Positions 8,303 through 15,200 of a stretch of DNA of 64,000 nt are shown one piece after another (the first letter of the stretch is position 1; every line of letters begins with the position of its first letter). Below the pieces are notes generated by a model. That model was not told the origin of the DNA. It saw nothing but the letters and a program-made list of their open reading frames with translations, and did not search any database. Source of the stretch: Acinetobacter rudis (GTDB lineage: Bacteria; Pseudomonadota; Gammaproteobacteria; Pseudomonadales; Moraxellaceae); contig NZ_JAVIDR010000003.1 of assembly GCF_031157835.1 (NCBI RefSeq), forward strand, positions 62,001-126,000. The letters run 5' to 3'. The translations under genes and the position numbers were made by a program.

Positions 8303-8497
8303 ATGGCTAAGGTTTATAAAATTCGAGATGACGAAGTTGACAGCATCAAAGAATCTTTGATGAAGTTCGTCATTGAGAAAAAAGTTTTAATGAAAGAATC
8401 TGATGTAATTCATGCTCTTATCAAGTATCACCTTAAGAATCTAAAGGCTGATGAAGTTATAAAATATCGCGAAGAAGTACTTGATAAGATAGATTAA
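8303..8497 (+). CDS. 64-aa ribbon-helix-helix-like DNA-binding protein, copy A
   Basis: The protein starts MAKVYKIRDDEVDSIKESL. A short beta-prone start (KVYKIRDD) is followed by two helices, and KESDVIHALIKYHLK resembles the second helix of small RHH regulators. At 64 residues it is the size of plasmid RHH antitoxins and Arc/MetJ-like regulators. It is divergent from the 82/139-aa pair, with operator-like repeats between, which fits autoregulation. The assignment is from length and pattern only. Identical in copy B. Confidence 0.55.
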   Translation: MAKVYKIRDDEVDSIKESLMKFVIEKKVLMKESDVIHALIKYHLKNLKADEVIKYREEVLDKID

Positions 8498-8816
8498 TCT
8501 AGATTCAAACCACCAATGAACCTATGCCCTGTTCGAGAGTATTCATTAATGTTTAAAGGGTGGCAAATTGGGATAAATCTTTAAAAACCAATATGATATA
8601 TATTGGATATACAAGATATATAGTCTTGCAATGCAAGATATATAATTTTGTTTTTTGAAATCTTTTAAAAATAATGACTTAAGCTTTTTTGTTATCGAAA
8701 TGTAAAAATGATAAGAGTCCACCATTAGATAACGTGGACTCTTTTTTGATTATGGTCTTGCAATTCAAAAAAAATACACCAATATAAGAATATTCAATTA
8801 ATTAAATGAGTTATAT
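8498..8816. other. Intergenic region with palindromes and possible small RNA, copy A
   Basis: No protein gene. It contains CCAATAT/ATATTGG dyads (8588-8606), two CAAGATATATA repeats (8612, 8634), a TATAAT at 8641 and the strong terminator at 8713-8747. A short RNA of about 95 bases from near 8650 to 8747 is possible; otherwise this is a long 3' untranslated region of the 64-aa gene. Confidence 0.35.
8713..8747 (+). terminator. Rho-independent terminator, copy A
   Basis: AAGAGTCCAC (8713-8722) pairs perfectly with GTGGACTCTT (8734-8743), followed by TTTT. A close relative of this terminator is found in the third module at 12137. Confidence 0.85.
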
Positions 8817-9326
8817 ATGTCAACTTTAGATAATCTTACAGATACAGAGCGTCTTATTCTCGCCAATCAATATGAAATATTAAGTAAACTTTCAGATAGT
8901 CAGTATGAAAAAGACGACTATAAGCAATTGTCGGATAATTATAGACATGGATATAAATGGCTATATAAAGAGCATTTTCAAGTTGTAAGTGATGTGCTGG
9001 ATGATGCAGATACTAGCTTGGTAGTAGAAACATTAAGTTTATATAGGACTTTAAAAAATAATTATGATGATCTGACAGATAAGGCAGGAATTGATGAACA
9101 TAAAATAACGTTCTTAGGATTCGATGGTAATAATGAAAGAAGATTAATGAATTTCACCAAAGCTTTAAAAGAAAATAATCGTTTTACTGAAATTATTGAA
9201 AAAGGCTTGATGAACTCTCACAGCCCTATGCGTCAGAAGTATCAAAAAATGTTAAATAAATGGAAGGAATTAGATAAAAAGGAAACTTTAACATTAGAAG
9301 AATTAATCTTCATTACTGATTACTAA
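8817..9326 (+). CDS. yfbU: YfbU family protein, module copy A
   Basis: The 169-residue protein matches E. coli YfbU along its length: TDTERLILANQYEIL at 8-22, a Y-H-L-type helix near 80, then GIDEHKITFLGFDGNNE near 92-108 and the C-terminal MRQKYQKMLNKW. YfbU is a small helical protein of unresolved function; in E. coli it has been connected with stress-induced cell death, which I recall but cannot check. Here it sits on a mobile module rather than in its usual core context. Tyr-42 is Phe in copy B. It is the last gene before the next Xer-like site. Confidence 0.85.
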   Translation: MSTLDNLTDTERLILANQYEILSKLSDSQYEKDDYKQLSDNYRHGYKWLYKEHFQVVSDVLDDADTSLVVETLSLYRTLKNNYDDLTDKAGIDEHKITFLGFDGNNERRLMNFTKALKENNRFTEIIEKGLMNSHSPMRQKYQKMLNKWKELDKKETLTLEELIFITDY

Positions 9327-9336
9327 GTTCATTCTG

Positions 9337-9365
9337 AAGTCGCATAACTTCATTTTATGTTAAAT
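9337..9365 (+). other. Xer-like site at the A/B module junction
   Basis: AAGTCGCATAA (9337-9347) resembles a XerC arm and TTATGTTAAAT (9355-9365) is an intact XerD arm, but seven bases separate them rather than six. Similar sites occur at 11341 and 12625. The module repeat starts at the XerD arm. Confidence 0.65.
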
Positions 9366-9411
9366 AGAATATCCAAGACTGTGGCCTACACAACACTGTT
9401 TGTTGCCACAG

Positions 9412-9454
9412 CTCAGTAACGTGATGATCTACGATTATACATCACGTTACTGAG
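9412..9454 (+). repeat. Hairpin 2 of module head, copy B
   Basis: Identical to the dyad at 7408-7450: 15-bp perfect stem, 13-base loop. The shorter CTGTGGC/GCCACAG hairpin precedes it at 9379-9411 and an inverted Xer-like site follows at 9461-9489. Confidence 0.8.
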
Positions 9455-9512
9455 TATCCTAATGAACATAATATAAGTTATGCAGAAATCAGACCGCTAC
9501 TCGACTTGCGTA

Positions 9513-9932
9513 TTAGTCCAAGCCTACGCAAGTCTGCGTGGCTATGACCTCTATGTCTGGGTACATGATGCAGATTTGGTCAATCGTTTCCCGCATATTA
9601 TAAATTGGGGTTTGAGAACCTTTCTGAGTTGGATGTACCGTATTTTTCAGTACATTGGCTATTTTATGTTCAAATGTTTGAATGACTGAATTGTCTTTGG
9701 GTTGCTTCTGTTTTTTAGTGATGAGTTGCTGACAATGGTTTAGTTTGTTTTGAACAACACCATTTAGGAAATCTTTTAGATTTTGGTAAACACCGAAATT
9801 AATTTCTGAATAAGTCGCAGCTAAGACAATTTCATCCATGATGAATTGTGATTGTTCATAGACTTCTGTCAGTTGATGAGTATTTTTATCGAAGTCTTGG
9901 ATTTTATTAATCAGCTCCCATGCCTTGTCCAT
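9513..9932 (-). CDS. Hypothetical protein, 139 aa, module copy B
   Basis: Copy of the 139-aa gene at 7509, with Thr for Ser in HQL(S/T)EVYEQ and Glu for Ala in MD(A/E)IVLAA. Start ATG 9932 follows GGAG and is coupled to the 82-aa gene upstream. The family is not recognised. Both differences change the protein and lie within about 20 residues of each other. Confidence 0.65.
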   Translation of the reverse strand: MDKAWELINKIQDFDKNTHQLTEVYEQSQFIMDEIVLAATYSEINFGVYQNLKDFLNGVVQNKLNHCQQLITKKQKQPKDNSVIQTFEHKIANVLKNTVHPTQKGSQTPIYNMRETIDQICIMYPDIEVIATQTCVGLD

Positions 9933-9936
9933 CACC

Positions 9937-10185
9937 CTACTCTCCTAAATATTCACGAATTTCAGCATTGGCTTTTTTATAGGTTTCTAAGTGGGCATCA
10001 ATCAGTGAATAGTCATACGACCAGTCACTTGCCACCACTGCCAAATGCTTAAGGCATCTTTCTGTAGATTCAGCAGGACAACATACGTCTAGGCATGGAT
10101 GGCCATGTTCAGCAACAATTTTGGCAACTTGATTGAAAGCAGCCTGAATGAAATCGAGATGATTTTGGAACGCTATAGCAGTCAT
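9937..10185 (-). CDS. Hypothetical protein, 82 aa, module copy B
   Basis: Identical in sequence to the 82-aa cysteine-containing protein at 7933. First gene of the leftward pair, with a ribosome site overlapping the repeated AGTTAC operator motif (10186-10191). Confidence 0.65.
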   Translation of the reverse strand: MTAIAFQNHLDFIQAAFNQVAKIVAEHGHPCLDVCCPAESTERCLKHLAVVASDWSYDYSLIDAHLETYKKANAEIREYLGE

Positions 10186-10306
10186 AGTTACCTTATTTAA
10201 AAGTTACCAATTTACATTTAGGATTAAATCATTTTAAAAGTAACTTTACAACTTTAAATTAAGTTTAAAATAAAACTAAGTTACTTTTTAACGTGGAATC
10301 AAAGTT

Positions 10307-10501
10307 ATGGCTAAGGTTTATAAAATTCGAGATGACGAAGTTGACAGCATCAAAGAATCTTTGATGAAGTTCGTCATTGAGAAAAAAGTTTTAATGAAAG
10401 AATCTGATGTAATTCATGCTCTTATCAAGTATCACCTTAAGAATCTAAAGGCTGATGAAGTTATAAAATATCGCGAAGAAGTACTTGATAAGATAGATTA
10501 A
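10307..10501 (+). CDS. 64-aa ribbon-helix-helix-like protein, copy B
   Basis: Identical to the protein at 8303. Having two copies doubles the dose of the presumed regulator together with its operators (10186-10287), so the regulation of both copies would be linked. Confidence 0.55.
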   Translation: MAKVYKIRDDEVDSIKESLMKFVIEKKVLMKESDVIHALIKYHLKNLKADEVIKYREEVLDKID

Positions 10502-10820
10502 TCTAGATTCAAACCACCAATGAACCTATGCCCTGTTCGAGAGTATTCATTAATGTTTAAAGGGTGGCAAATTGGGATAAATCTTTAAAAACCAATATGA
10601 TATATATTGGATATACAAGATATATAGTCTTGCAATGCAAGATATATAATTTTGTTTTTTGAAATCTTTTAAAAATAATGACTTAAGCTTTTTTGTTATC
10701 GAAATGTAAAAATGATAAGAGTCCACCATTAGATAACGTGGACTCTTTTTTGATTATGGTCTTGCAATTCAAAAAAAATACACCAATATAAGAATATTCA
10801 ATTAATTAAATGAGTTATAT
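10502..10820. other. Intergenic region with palindromes, copy B
   Basis: Same content as 8498-8816: dyads, paired CAAGATATATA repeats, TATAAT at 10645 and the terminator at 10717-10751. No protein gene. Confidence 0.35.
10717..10751 (+). terminator. Rho-independent terminator, copy B
   Basis: Same perfect 10-bp stem and T run as at 8713, offset by 2,004 bases. Confidence 0.85.
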
Positions 10821-11330
10821 ATGTCAACTTTAGATAATCTTACAGATACAGAGCGTCTTATTCTCGCCAATCAATATGAAATATTAAGTAAACTTTCAGA
10901 TAGTCAGTATGAAAAAGACGACTATAAGCAATTGTCGGATAATTTTAGACATGGATATAAATGGCTATATAAAGAGCATTTTCAAGTTGTAAGTGATGTG
11001 CTGGATGATGCAGATACTAGCTTGGTAGTAGAAACATTAAGTTTATATAGGACTTTAAAAAATAATTATGATGATCTGACAGATAAGGCAGGAATTGATG
11101 AACATAAAATAACGTTCTTAGGATTCGATGGTAATAATGAAAGAAGATTAATGAATTTCACCAAAGCTTTAAAAGAAAATAATCGTTTTACTGAAATTAT
11201 TGAAAAAGGCTTGATGAACTCTCACAGCCCTATGCGTCAGAAGTATCAAAAAATGTTAAATAAATGGAAGGAATTAGATAAAAAGGAAACTTTAACATTA
11301 GAAGAATTAATCTTCATTACTGATTACTAA
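10821..11330 (+). CDS. yfbU: YfbU family protein, module copy B
   Basis: Second copy of the 169-aa YfbU protein, with Phe instead of Tyr at position 42 (LSDN(Y/F)RHGYKW). All other residues are the same. It keeps its own upstream terminator-bounded leader, so it is likely expressed from an internal promoter between 10752 and 10820. Function as for copy A: unresolved YfbU family. Confidence 0.85.
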   Translation: MSTLDNLTDTERLILANQYEILSKLSDSQYEKDDYKQLSDNFRHGYKWLYKEHFQVVSDVLDDADTSLVVETLSLYRTLKNNYDDLTDKAGIDEHKITFLGFDGNNERRLMNFTKALKENNRFTEIIEKGLMNSHSPMRQKYQKMLNKWKELDKKETLTLEELIFITDY

Positions 11331-11340
11331 GTTCATTCTG

Positions 11341-11369
11341 AAGTCGCATAACTTCATTTTATGTTAAAT
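11341..11369 (+). other. Xer-like site at copy B / third module junction
   Basis: AAGTCGCATAA, seven-base spacer, TTATGTTAAAT (11359-11369), same as at 9337. The downstream module from here to 12642 is 1,284 bp and has different cargo. Confidence 0.65.
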
Positions 11370-11415
11370 AGAATATCCAAGACTGTAGCCTACACAACAC
11401 TGTTTGTTGCCACAG

Positions 11416-11458
11416 CTCATCAACGTGAATATCTATGATTATAATTCACGTTGATGAG
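11416..11458 (+). repeat. Hairpin 2 of third module head (co-varied stem)
   Basis: CTCATCAACGTGAAT pairs perfectly with ATTCACGTTGATGAG. Compared with copies A and B, four stem positions change on both arms, keeping all 15 pairs. The loop keeps length 13 with a single change. Confidence 0.8.
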
Positions 11459-11464
11459 TATCCC

Positions 11465-11493
11465 AAGTAACATAATATAAGTTATGCCGAAAT
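11465..11493 (-). other. Inverted Xer-like site, third module head
   Basis: AAGTAACATAA, spacer TATAAG, TTATGCCGAAAT: reversed XerD-like and XerC-like arms, the latter again with one extra base. Same position relative to the hairpin as in copies A and B. Confidence 0.45.
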
Positions 11494-11516
11494 CAGATCG
11501 CTACTTGACCTGCGTA

Positions 11517-11552
11517 TTAAGTCAAACCTACGCAAGTCTGCGTGGCTATGAC
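11517..11552 (-). pseudogene. 3' remnant of a relative of the 139-aa module gene
   Basis: The leftward frame reads VIATQTCVGLT then stop, against VIATQTCVGLD in copies A and B. Upstream of it the match ends, so only the last dozen codons remain. They may survive because they are part of the conserved module head with its inverted repeat rather than for coding. Confidence 0.5.
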
Positions 11553-11683
11553 ATTTTTATTTAATATGGTGCAGTTCTTGCCCTGTGAATGTCTGCAACT
11601 ACCCGACTGAATCTGTTCGCAAGTTTCACTTTATTAACATCAACTCTTCAAGATTGACCCTTAGAAAGCGATTAAATAAAGCA

Positions 11684-11899
11684 CTATTCTCTACTAATTT
11701 TGGATTTAACTTCCTTGATCAGCTTGTATAAGTCAGTAATTACAGGATCATTTTCAATACCGAGCTTTTTGTGATCTTGAATTTTTTCATATAAATCAGC
11801 AATAGATTTTTCATTGAAGGTTCGAATTCTAATATCTACAGCTTTATCAGCACCAAATGTGTCTATGAACTCTTTATTAATCAACTCTAAATCATTCAC
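11684..11899 (-). CDS. Hypothetical protein, 71 aa, third module
   Basis: A small, charged, helical protein (begins MNDLELINKEFIDTFGADKA) with no signal peptide or membrane segment. Not recognised. No strong ribosome site is visible before its ATG, so expression is uncertain. It may be a fragment of a larger plasmid gene. It belongs to the third Xer-bounded module. Confidence 0.4.
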   Translation of the reverse strand: MNDLELINKEFIDTFGADKAVDIRIRTFNEKSIADLYEKIQDHKKLGIENDPVITDLYKLIKEVKSKISRE

Positions 11900-12022
11900 T
11901 AATTTATGGAATTAAGCATGGTCTGTTACTGGATTGAATTCTCGAGTCCTTGATCATTCTCTTTTTAGAGATAATTTAAAATATTCTTACATAATTTGCC
12001 ATAAGTATCTAAACAAGATGTA

Positions 12023-12106
12023 GTGAGTAACGAACGCGAGCAGCTAAAAGATATGTTAAAGATAATGATTGTTCATAACAAAAGCAAAGAGCTAATGAGG
12101 GATTAA
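12023..12106 (+). CDS. Possible 27-codon gene or gene tail before a terminator
   Basis: GTG 12023 opens a frame of 27 codons (SNEREQLKDMLKIM...) ending just before two hairpins, the second of which is a terminator related to that at 8713. It looks like a helical tail of a once longer protein or a very small gene. The weak start and lack of a ribosome site keep this uncertain. Confidence 0.25.
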   Translation: MSNEREQLKDMLKIMIVHNKSKELMRD

Positions 12107-12136
12107 AATATTAAAAAGTCCCGAATTTGGGACTAA

Positions 12137-12167
12137 AGTCCACTATTAGAGAATGTGGACTCTTTTT
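12137..12167 (+). terminator. Rho-independent terminator, third module
   Basis: AGTCCAC (12137-12143) pairs with GTGGACT (12155-12161), then CTTTTT. It matches the terminator in copies A and B in sequence and loop, showing shared ancestry of the modules. A small AGTCCC/GGGACT hairpin lies just upstream. Confidence 0.75.
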
Positions 12168-12186
12168 ATGATTCATTTAATGTTTA

Positions 12187-12537
12187 TTATTTGTAGTTAT
12201 CAAATAACTTTTGATCATACCATTTCTCAAATTGACAACTACTCTCGGGAAGTAGTTTAATCAACACCTCACACTCTTTAAACATTTCTTTGACTTCATT
12301 TTTAACATCAAGATTAAATGATTCAAGATTTTCTAGCTCCATTCCTCTATGAATTACATCAATTAAGTGTTTAGAATATTTGTTCTTTTTTAATAGATTC
12401 ATCATAAATGGTGTGTATAAAAAATACTCAGCCTCATTAATAGTTATATAATCATTTTCTAAAGAATGTAAAATTCCAAGATTAACTAGTAAAATTAACT
12501 TTTGTAAATCAGTGTTTCCAAATTGATCAAGACTCAA
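12187..12537 (-). CDS. DUF3969-type protein, 116 aa, third module
   Basis: The N-terminal LQKLILLVNLGILHSLEND followed by ITINEAEYFLYTPFMMNLL and IIDVIHRG-like ELENLES resembles DUF3969 proteins, small helical proteins of unknown function found in Firmicutes and Acinetobacter. No signal or membrane segment. It is the main cargo of the third module. The family assignment is by remembered pattern and needs a profile search. Confidence 0.55.
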   Translation of the reverse strand: MSLDQFGNTDLQKLILLVNLGILHSLENDYITINEAEYFLYTPFMMNLLKKNKYSKHLIDVIHRGMELENLESFNLDVKNEVKEMFKECEVLIKLLPESSCQFEKWYDQKLFDNYK

Positions 12538-12624
12538 TTAACATTACTCCAATATTTTCAATGTTTATTCATCAATATATCAGTATTTTTAAATACAATT
12601 ACGATTATTAATTTAGTAACTCTG

Positions 12625-12653
12625 AAGTCGCATAACTTTATTTTATGTTAAAT
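12625..12653 (+). other. Rightmost Xer-like site
   Basis: AAGTCGCATAA, seven-base spacer CTTTATT, TTATGTTAAAT (12643-12653). It closes the third module and starts a fourth, shortened module head. Confidence 0.6.
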
Positions 12654-12714
12654 AGGATATCTGAGACTGTGGCCTGAGCAGCACTGCTGCGCAAGTCACT
12701 GTTTGTTGCCACAG

Positions 12715-12757
12715 CTCATCAACGTGAATATCTGCAATTATAATTCACGTTGATGAG
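12715..12757 (+). repeat. Hairpin 2 of fourth, truncated module head
   Basis: The same stem sequence as the third module, with a different loop (two changes). The smaller upstream hairpin keeps its CTGTGGC/GCCACAG stem but its loop carries an insert containing the palindrome GCAGCACTGCTGC. Confidence 0.75.
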
Positions 12758-12906
12758 TATCCCAAGTAACATAATTAGAATTTGACTAATTTATAATTAG
12801 AAAAAAGCTGCCATTTTCCATGTTAATTATGTTTAAAGTCCAACTCTCTCATTTTTCAACTATCTCAGGTTATAATGATGGCCTCCCAAAATATAGTTGA
12901 TCTATT

Positions 12907-13143
12907 ATGAACACTACCAATGACCCTTTACATGGTAAAAAACTTGCTGATATTCTAAATGAATTATTAGATTACTATGGTGGCTTTGCTGGCTTAAGTC
13001 GTAAAATTGAAATTAGATGTTTCTGCATAGATCCAAGTGTTAAATCATCATTACGATTCTTGCGTACCACACCATGGGCACGTGAAAAAGTAGAAAACTT
13101 ATATTTGTATGTCTTACGCCAAAAAGCTAAACAGAAATCGTAG
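12907..13143 (+). CDS. VF530 (DUF2132) family DNA-binding protein
   Basis: The 78-residue protein has the family core: DPLHGKKLADILNELLDYYG near residues 6-25, then IEIRCFCIDPSVKSSLRFLR and TTPWAREKVENLYL. VF530 proteins are small helical proteins with a proposed double-stranded DNA-binding role, common in gamma-proteobacterial chromosomes. It is the first chromosomal gene right of the Xer island, so it helps place the island's right edge. Confidence 0.9.
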   Translation: MNTTNDPLHGKKLADILNELLDYYGGFAGLSRKIEIRCFCIDPSVKSSLRFLRTTPWAREKVENLYLYVLRQKAKQKS

Positions 13144-13260
13144 CAACAAAAAACCATCCTCAGCTAACTATATTTTTTGAGTAACAATCGATAAAGACAA
13201 TCCTATGAGCCTATAGAGGGTTAGATTGGGTGACTGAAAATCTTCGTGAATCTGCTTTGT

Positions 13261-14466
13261 TTATCTATTTCTAAATCCATGTGTTTTAGATTGCAATATT
13301 ACATAGACTGAAATTATTGATAACATACACATTGCAATCGTGAGCGATAATGGGCCTATTTTTTGAAGTAATATCCCACCTAATAATCCTCCTCCAGCAA
13401 CCGCAAAATTAAAGATAGTAACTAACATGGACTGAGCAACATCAGCACCTTCTCCAGCTGTATCAGCAATTGCTGTTTGCAACAATGTTGGTGCCCCACC
13501 AAAAGCCATACCCCATAATGTGATACCACTTAGTACTAGCCAAGCATCATTACTAGCACCACCCAACCCTATTAAAATAGCAGCGACAGCAAAACCTACC
13601 AGACTTAGTAAAGTTAATAAGCGTAATGCTTTATCAACCCACACACCAGTAATCCAAATACCAATGATTGAAGATACACCAAATAATAAAAGTACCAGAT
13701 CCACCCGATTACCAAGACCCACTAAGCTTAAATAAGGTGTAATAAAGGTATATAAAATATTATGTGCAAGTATCCATAAGAAGATTATTGCTAATACTGA
13801 ACGAATGCCTGGATGTAAAAAAATCTCTTTAATTGGTTGGCGATTTTCTGAAATTTGTCCAGAAATATTTGGAATGATAAGTCTAATCCAAATTAATAGG
13901 AATAAAGCGAGCAGAGAAATGATCCCAAATACACCTCTCCACCCAAAAATACTTCCTAACCAAGTCCCTAAAGGTACTCCCATACACAAAGCAATTGGTT
14001 GTCCCACACCAACTATAGCTAGTGCTCGGCCCTGTAAATTAATAGAGACCATACTTCTAGCATAACCTGCCAGTATCCCCCAAATAATTCCTGCTGACAT
14101 TCCTGCAATAAAACGGGCAACTAACACAACAATATAACTGGAAGATAATGCCGTTAATGTATTGAATATTAATAAGCCACTTATTGCTAGTAAGAATAAT
14201 GGTCTTCTAGACCAACTACGAGTGGCAGCAACAACAGGAATAGCAGCTATCACGGAGCCTAAAGCATAAACAGATACTAACTGTCCTGCCAAAGCTTCTG
14301 TTACTTGTAAGTCCTTACTAATCAATGACAATAAACCAGCTGGAATTGTTTCTGTCATAATCGTAATGAAACCAGCAAGAGTAAATGTTAGAAGCTTTAA
14401 AATAGGAATATCCTCTTTAGAACTTTCAGTCTCAACTGCACTTAATGTCTTGTTTTGTCTATTCAT
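13261..14466 (-). CDS. MFS transporter, DHA1-type drug/sugar efflux
   Basis: The 401-residue inner-membrane protein has twelve hydrophobic helices and the MFS pattern of RARFIAGMSAGIIWG near the fourth helix and a short central loop near 200-215. It resembles proton-driven arabinose/drug exporters. An operator palindrome lies 53 bases upstream of its ATG (14519-14534), and the same palindrome precedes the TetR gene just behind it, so the exporter is very probably repressed by that TetR. Substrate unknown. Confidence 0.85.
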   Translation of the reverse strand: MNRQNKTLSAVETESSKEDIPILKLLTFTLAGFITIMTETIPAGLLSLISKDLQVTEALAGQLVSVYALGSVIAAIPVVAATRSWSRRPLFLLAISGLLIFNTLTALSSSYIVVLVARFIAGMSAGIIWGILAGYARSMVSINLQGRALAIVGVGQPIALCMGVPLGTWLGSIFGWRGVFGIISLLALFLLIWIRLIIPNISGQISENRQPIKEIFLHPGIRSVLAIIFLWILAHNILYTFITPYLSLVGLGNRVDLVLLLFGVSSIIGIWITGVWVDKALRLLTLLSLVGFAVAAILIGLGGASNDAWLVLSGITLWGMAFGGAPTLLQTAIADTAGEGADVAQSMLVTIFNFAVAGGGLLGGILLQKIGPLSLTIAMCMLSIISVYVILQSKTHGFRNR

Positions 14467-14518
14467 GTATAATTTACTTTAACTTAAATCGGATTATTAA
14501 AGATGGGTTACCCTATTA

Positions 14519-14534
14519 TGGAATGATCATTCCA
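14519..14534. promoter_or_regulatory. TetR operator upstream of the MFS gene
   Basis: A perfect 16-bp palindrome, TGGAATGATCATTCCA, 53 bases before the MFS start. An identical copy stands before the TetR gene. A 22-base stretch around each is the same in both places. Confidence 0.85.
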
Positions 14535-14587
14535 AAACCAAGTAAAAAAATTCACTTTTTTTAAAGTGAATTTAAACTTCTAAAAAA

Positions 14588-15169
14588 TTAAATTGTGCTC
14601 ATTGCTACATTCACAATATCAACTAATTTTGCAGAGAGTCCTTTTTTACTACTACCCTTACTAAAAACACGTATTCCTTGGATTGTACTAACAATAAACC
14701 TAGCTAATACTTCAGGGTTTTTAGTGGAATCAATTTCACCACTAGCTTTTCCACGTATTAACAACGTACAGATAGCTTTTTCCATTCTCTCTAAGTTTTT
14801 TTCTACTAATTGTGCGATTCCTTCGTCATACCGAGCCATTTCTAAAGATGCATTAGCCACCATACAGCCCATATTCTCTATGTCATTAATTTCATCTGAG
14901 ACAATTTTCATAAGTAGACGTAAAATTAAGTCCTTAGCTTTTCCTTCTTCAGACAGTATAGCTATATTATCGGCTGTTATTTCGTAATAACGTTTTAGAG
15001 AAAACTCATATAGTCCATATTTGCTTCCAAAAGTGTTGTAAAGGCTACCTCTACCAAGACCTGTCCCCTCTACTAGATCTTGAATACTTGTACCAGCATA
15101 TCCTTTTTGCCAAAATACTTTCATAGCAGCTTCAGCTATTACATCTTCTTCAAATTCCTTTGGTCTCAT
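14588..15169 (-). CDS. TetR family transcriptional repressor
   Basis: The N-terminal helix-turn-helix is typical: VIAEAAMKVFWQKGYAGTSI, then DLVEGTGLGRGSLYNTFGSK (residues about 11-52), followed by a variable helical ligand domain with the AcrR/C-terminal TetR_C look. The length of 193 is usual. The 16-bp palindrome sits 16 bases upstream of its ATG, so it likely represses itself and the MFS gene downstream. GC content and codon use look like the neighbours'. Confidence 0.9.
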   Translation of the reverse strand: MRPKEFEEDVIAEAAMKVFWQKGYAGTSIQDLVEGTGLGRGSLYNTFGSKYGLYEFSLKRYYEITADNIAILSEEGKAKDLILRLLMKIVSDEINDIENMGCMVANASLEMARYDEGIAQLVEKNLERMEKAICTLLIRGKASGEIDSTKNPEVLARFIVSTIQGIRVFSKGSSKKGLSAKLVDIVNVAMSTI

Positions 15170-15184
15170 TTTGAATTACCGTTA

Positions 15185-15200
15185 TGGAATGATCATTCCA
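15185..15200. promoter_or_regulatory. TetR operator upstream of the tetR-type gene
   Basis: Second identical copy of TGGAATGATCATTCCA, placed where it would overlap the promoter or leader of the repressor gene. Confidence 0.85.

Larger units (their letters stand above)
7351..9354 (+). mobile_element. Xer-bounded module, tandem copy A (2,004 bp)
   Basis: The first of two directly repeated 2,004-bp units. Each starts at a XerD arm and ends just before the next. Contents in order: hairpin block, an 82-aa plus 139-aa leftward gene pair, a divergent operator region, a 64-aa ribbon-helix-helix-like gene, a terminator and a yfbU gene. I find three base differences from copy B, all in codons. The unit matches the idea of a 'dif module' carried between plasmids and chromosome; duplication by Xer or homologous recombination is inferred. 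Confidence 0.85.
9355..11358 (+). mobile_element. Xer-bounded module, tandem copy B (2,004 bp)
   Basis: The second direct copy, offset from copy A by exactly 2,004 bases at every landmark (XerD arm, hairpins, all four genes, terminator). Differences seen: GCA to GAA and TCA to ACA in the 139-aa gene, and TAT to TTT in yfbU. The near identity implies recent duplication; the few fixed differences argue against a simple assembly artefact. Confidence 0.85.
11331..11683. other. Head of third module: Xer-like site, hairpins, gene remnant
   Basis: No complete gene. It holds the Xer-like site at 11341, both hairpins, the inverted Xer-like site at 11465 and the last codons of a lost relative of the 139-aa gene at 11517-11552. 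From about 11553 the sequence departs entirely from copies A and B. Confidence 0.6.
12538..12906. other. Right edge of the Xer island
   Basis: No gene. It contains the Xer-like site at 12625, a variant hairpin block, and a truncated inverted site (AAGTAACATAA at 12764 with no second arm). Ordinary chromosomal genes resume with VF530 at 12907. Confidence 0.55.

Noticed and set aside
7351..12757. Treating the repeated hairpin blocks as a CRISPR array
   Set aside because: Repeats are spaced 1.3-2 kb apart with genes between, and no cas genes are seen.
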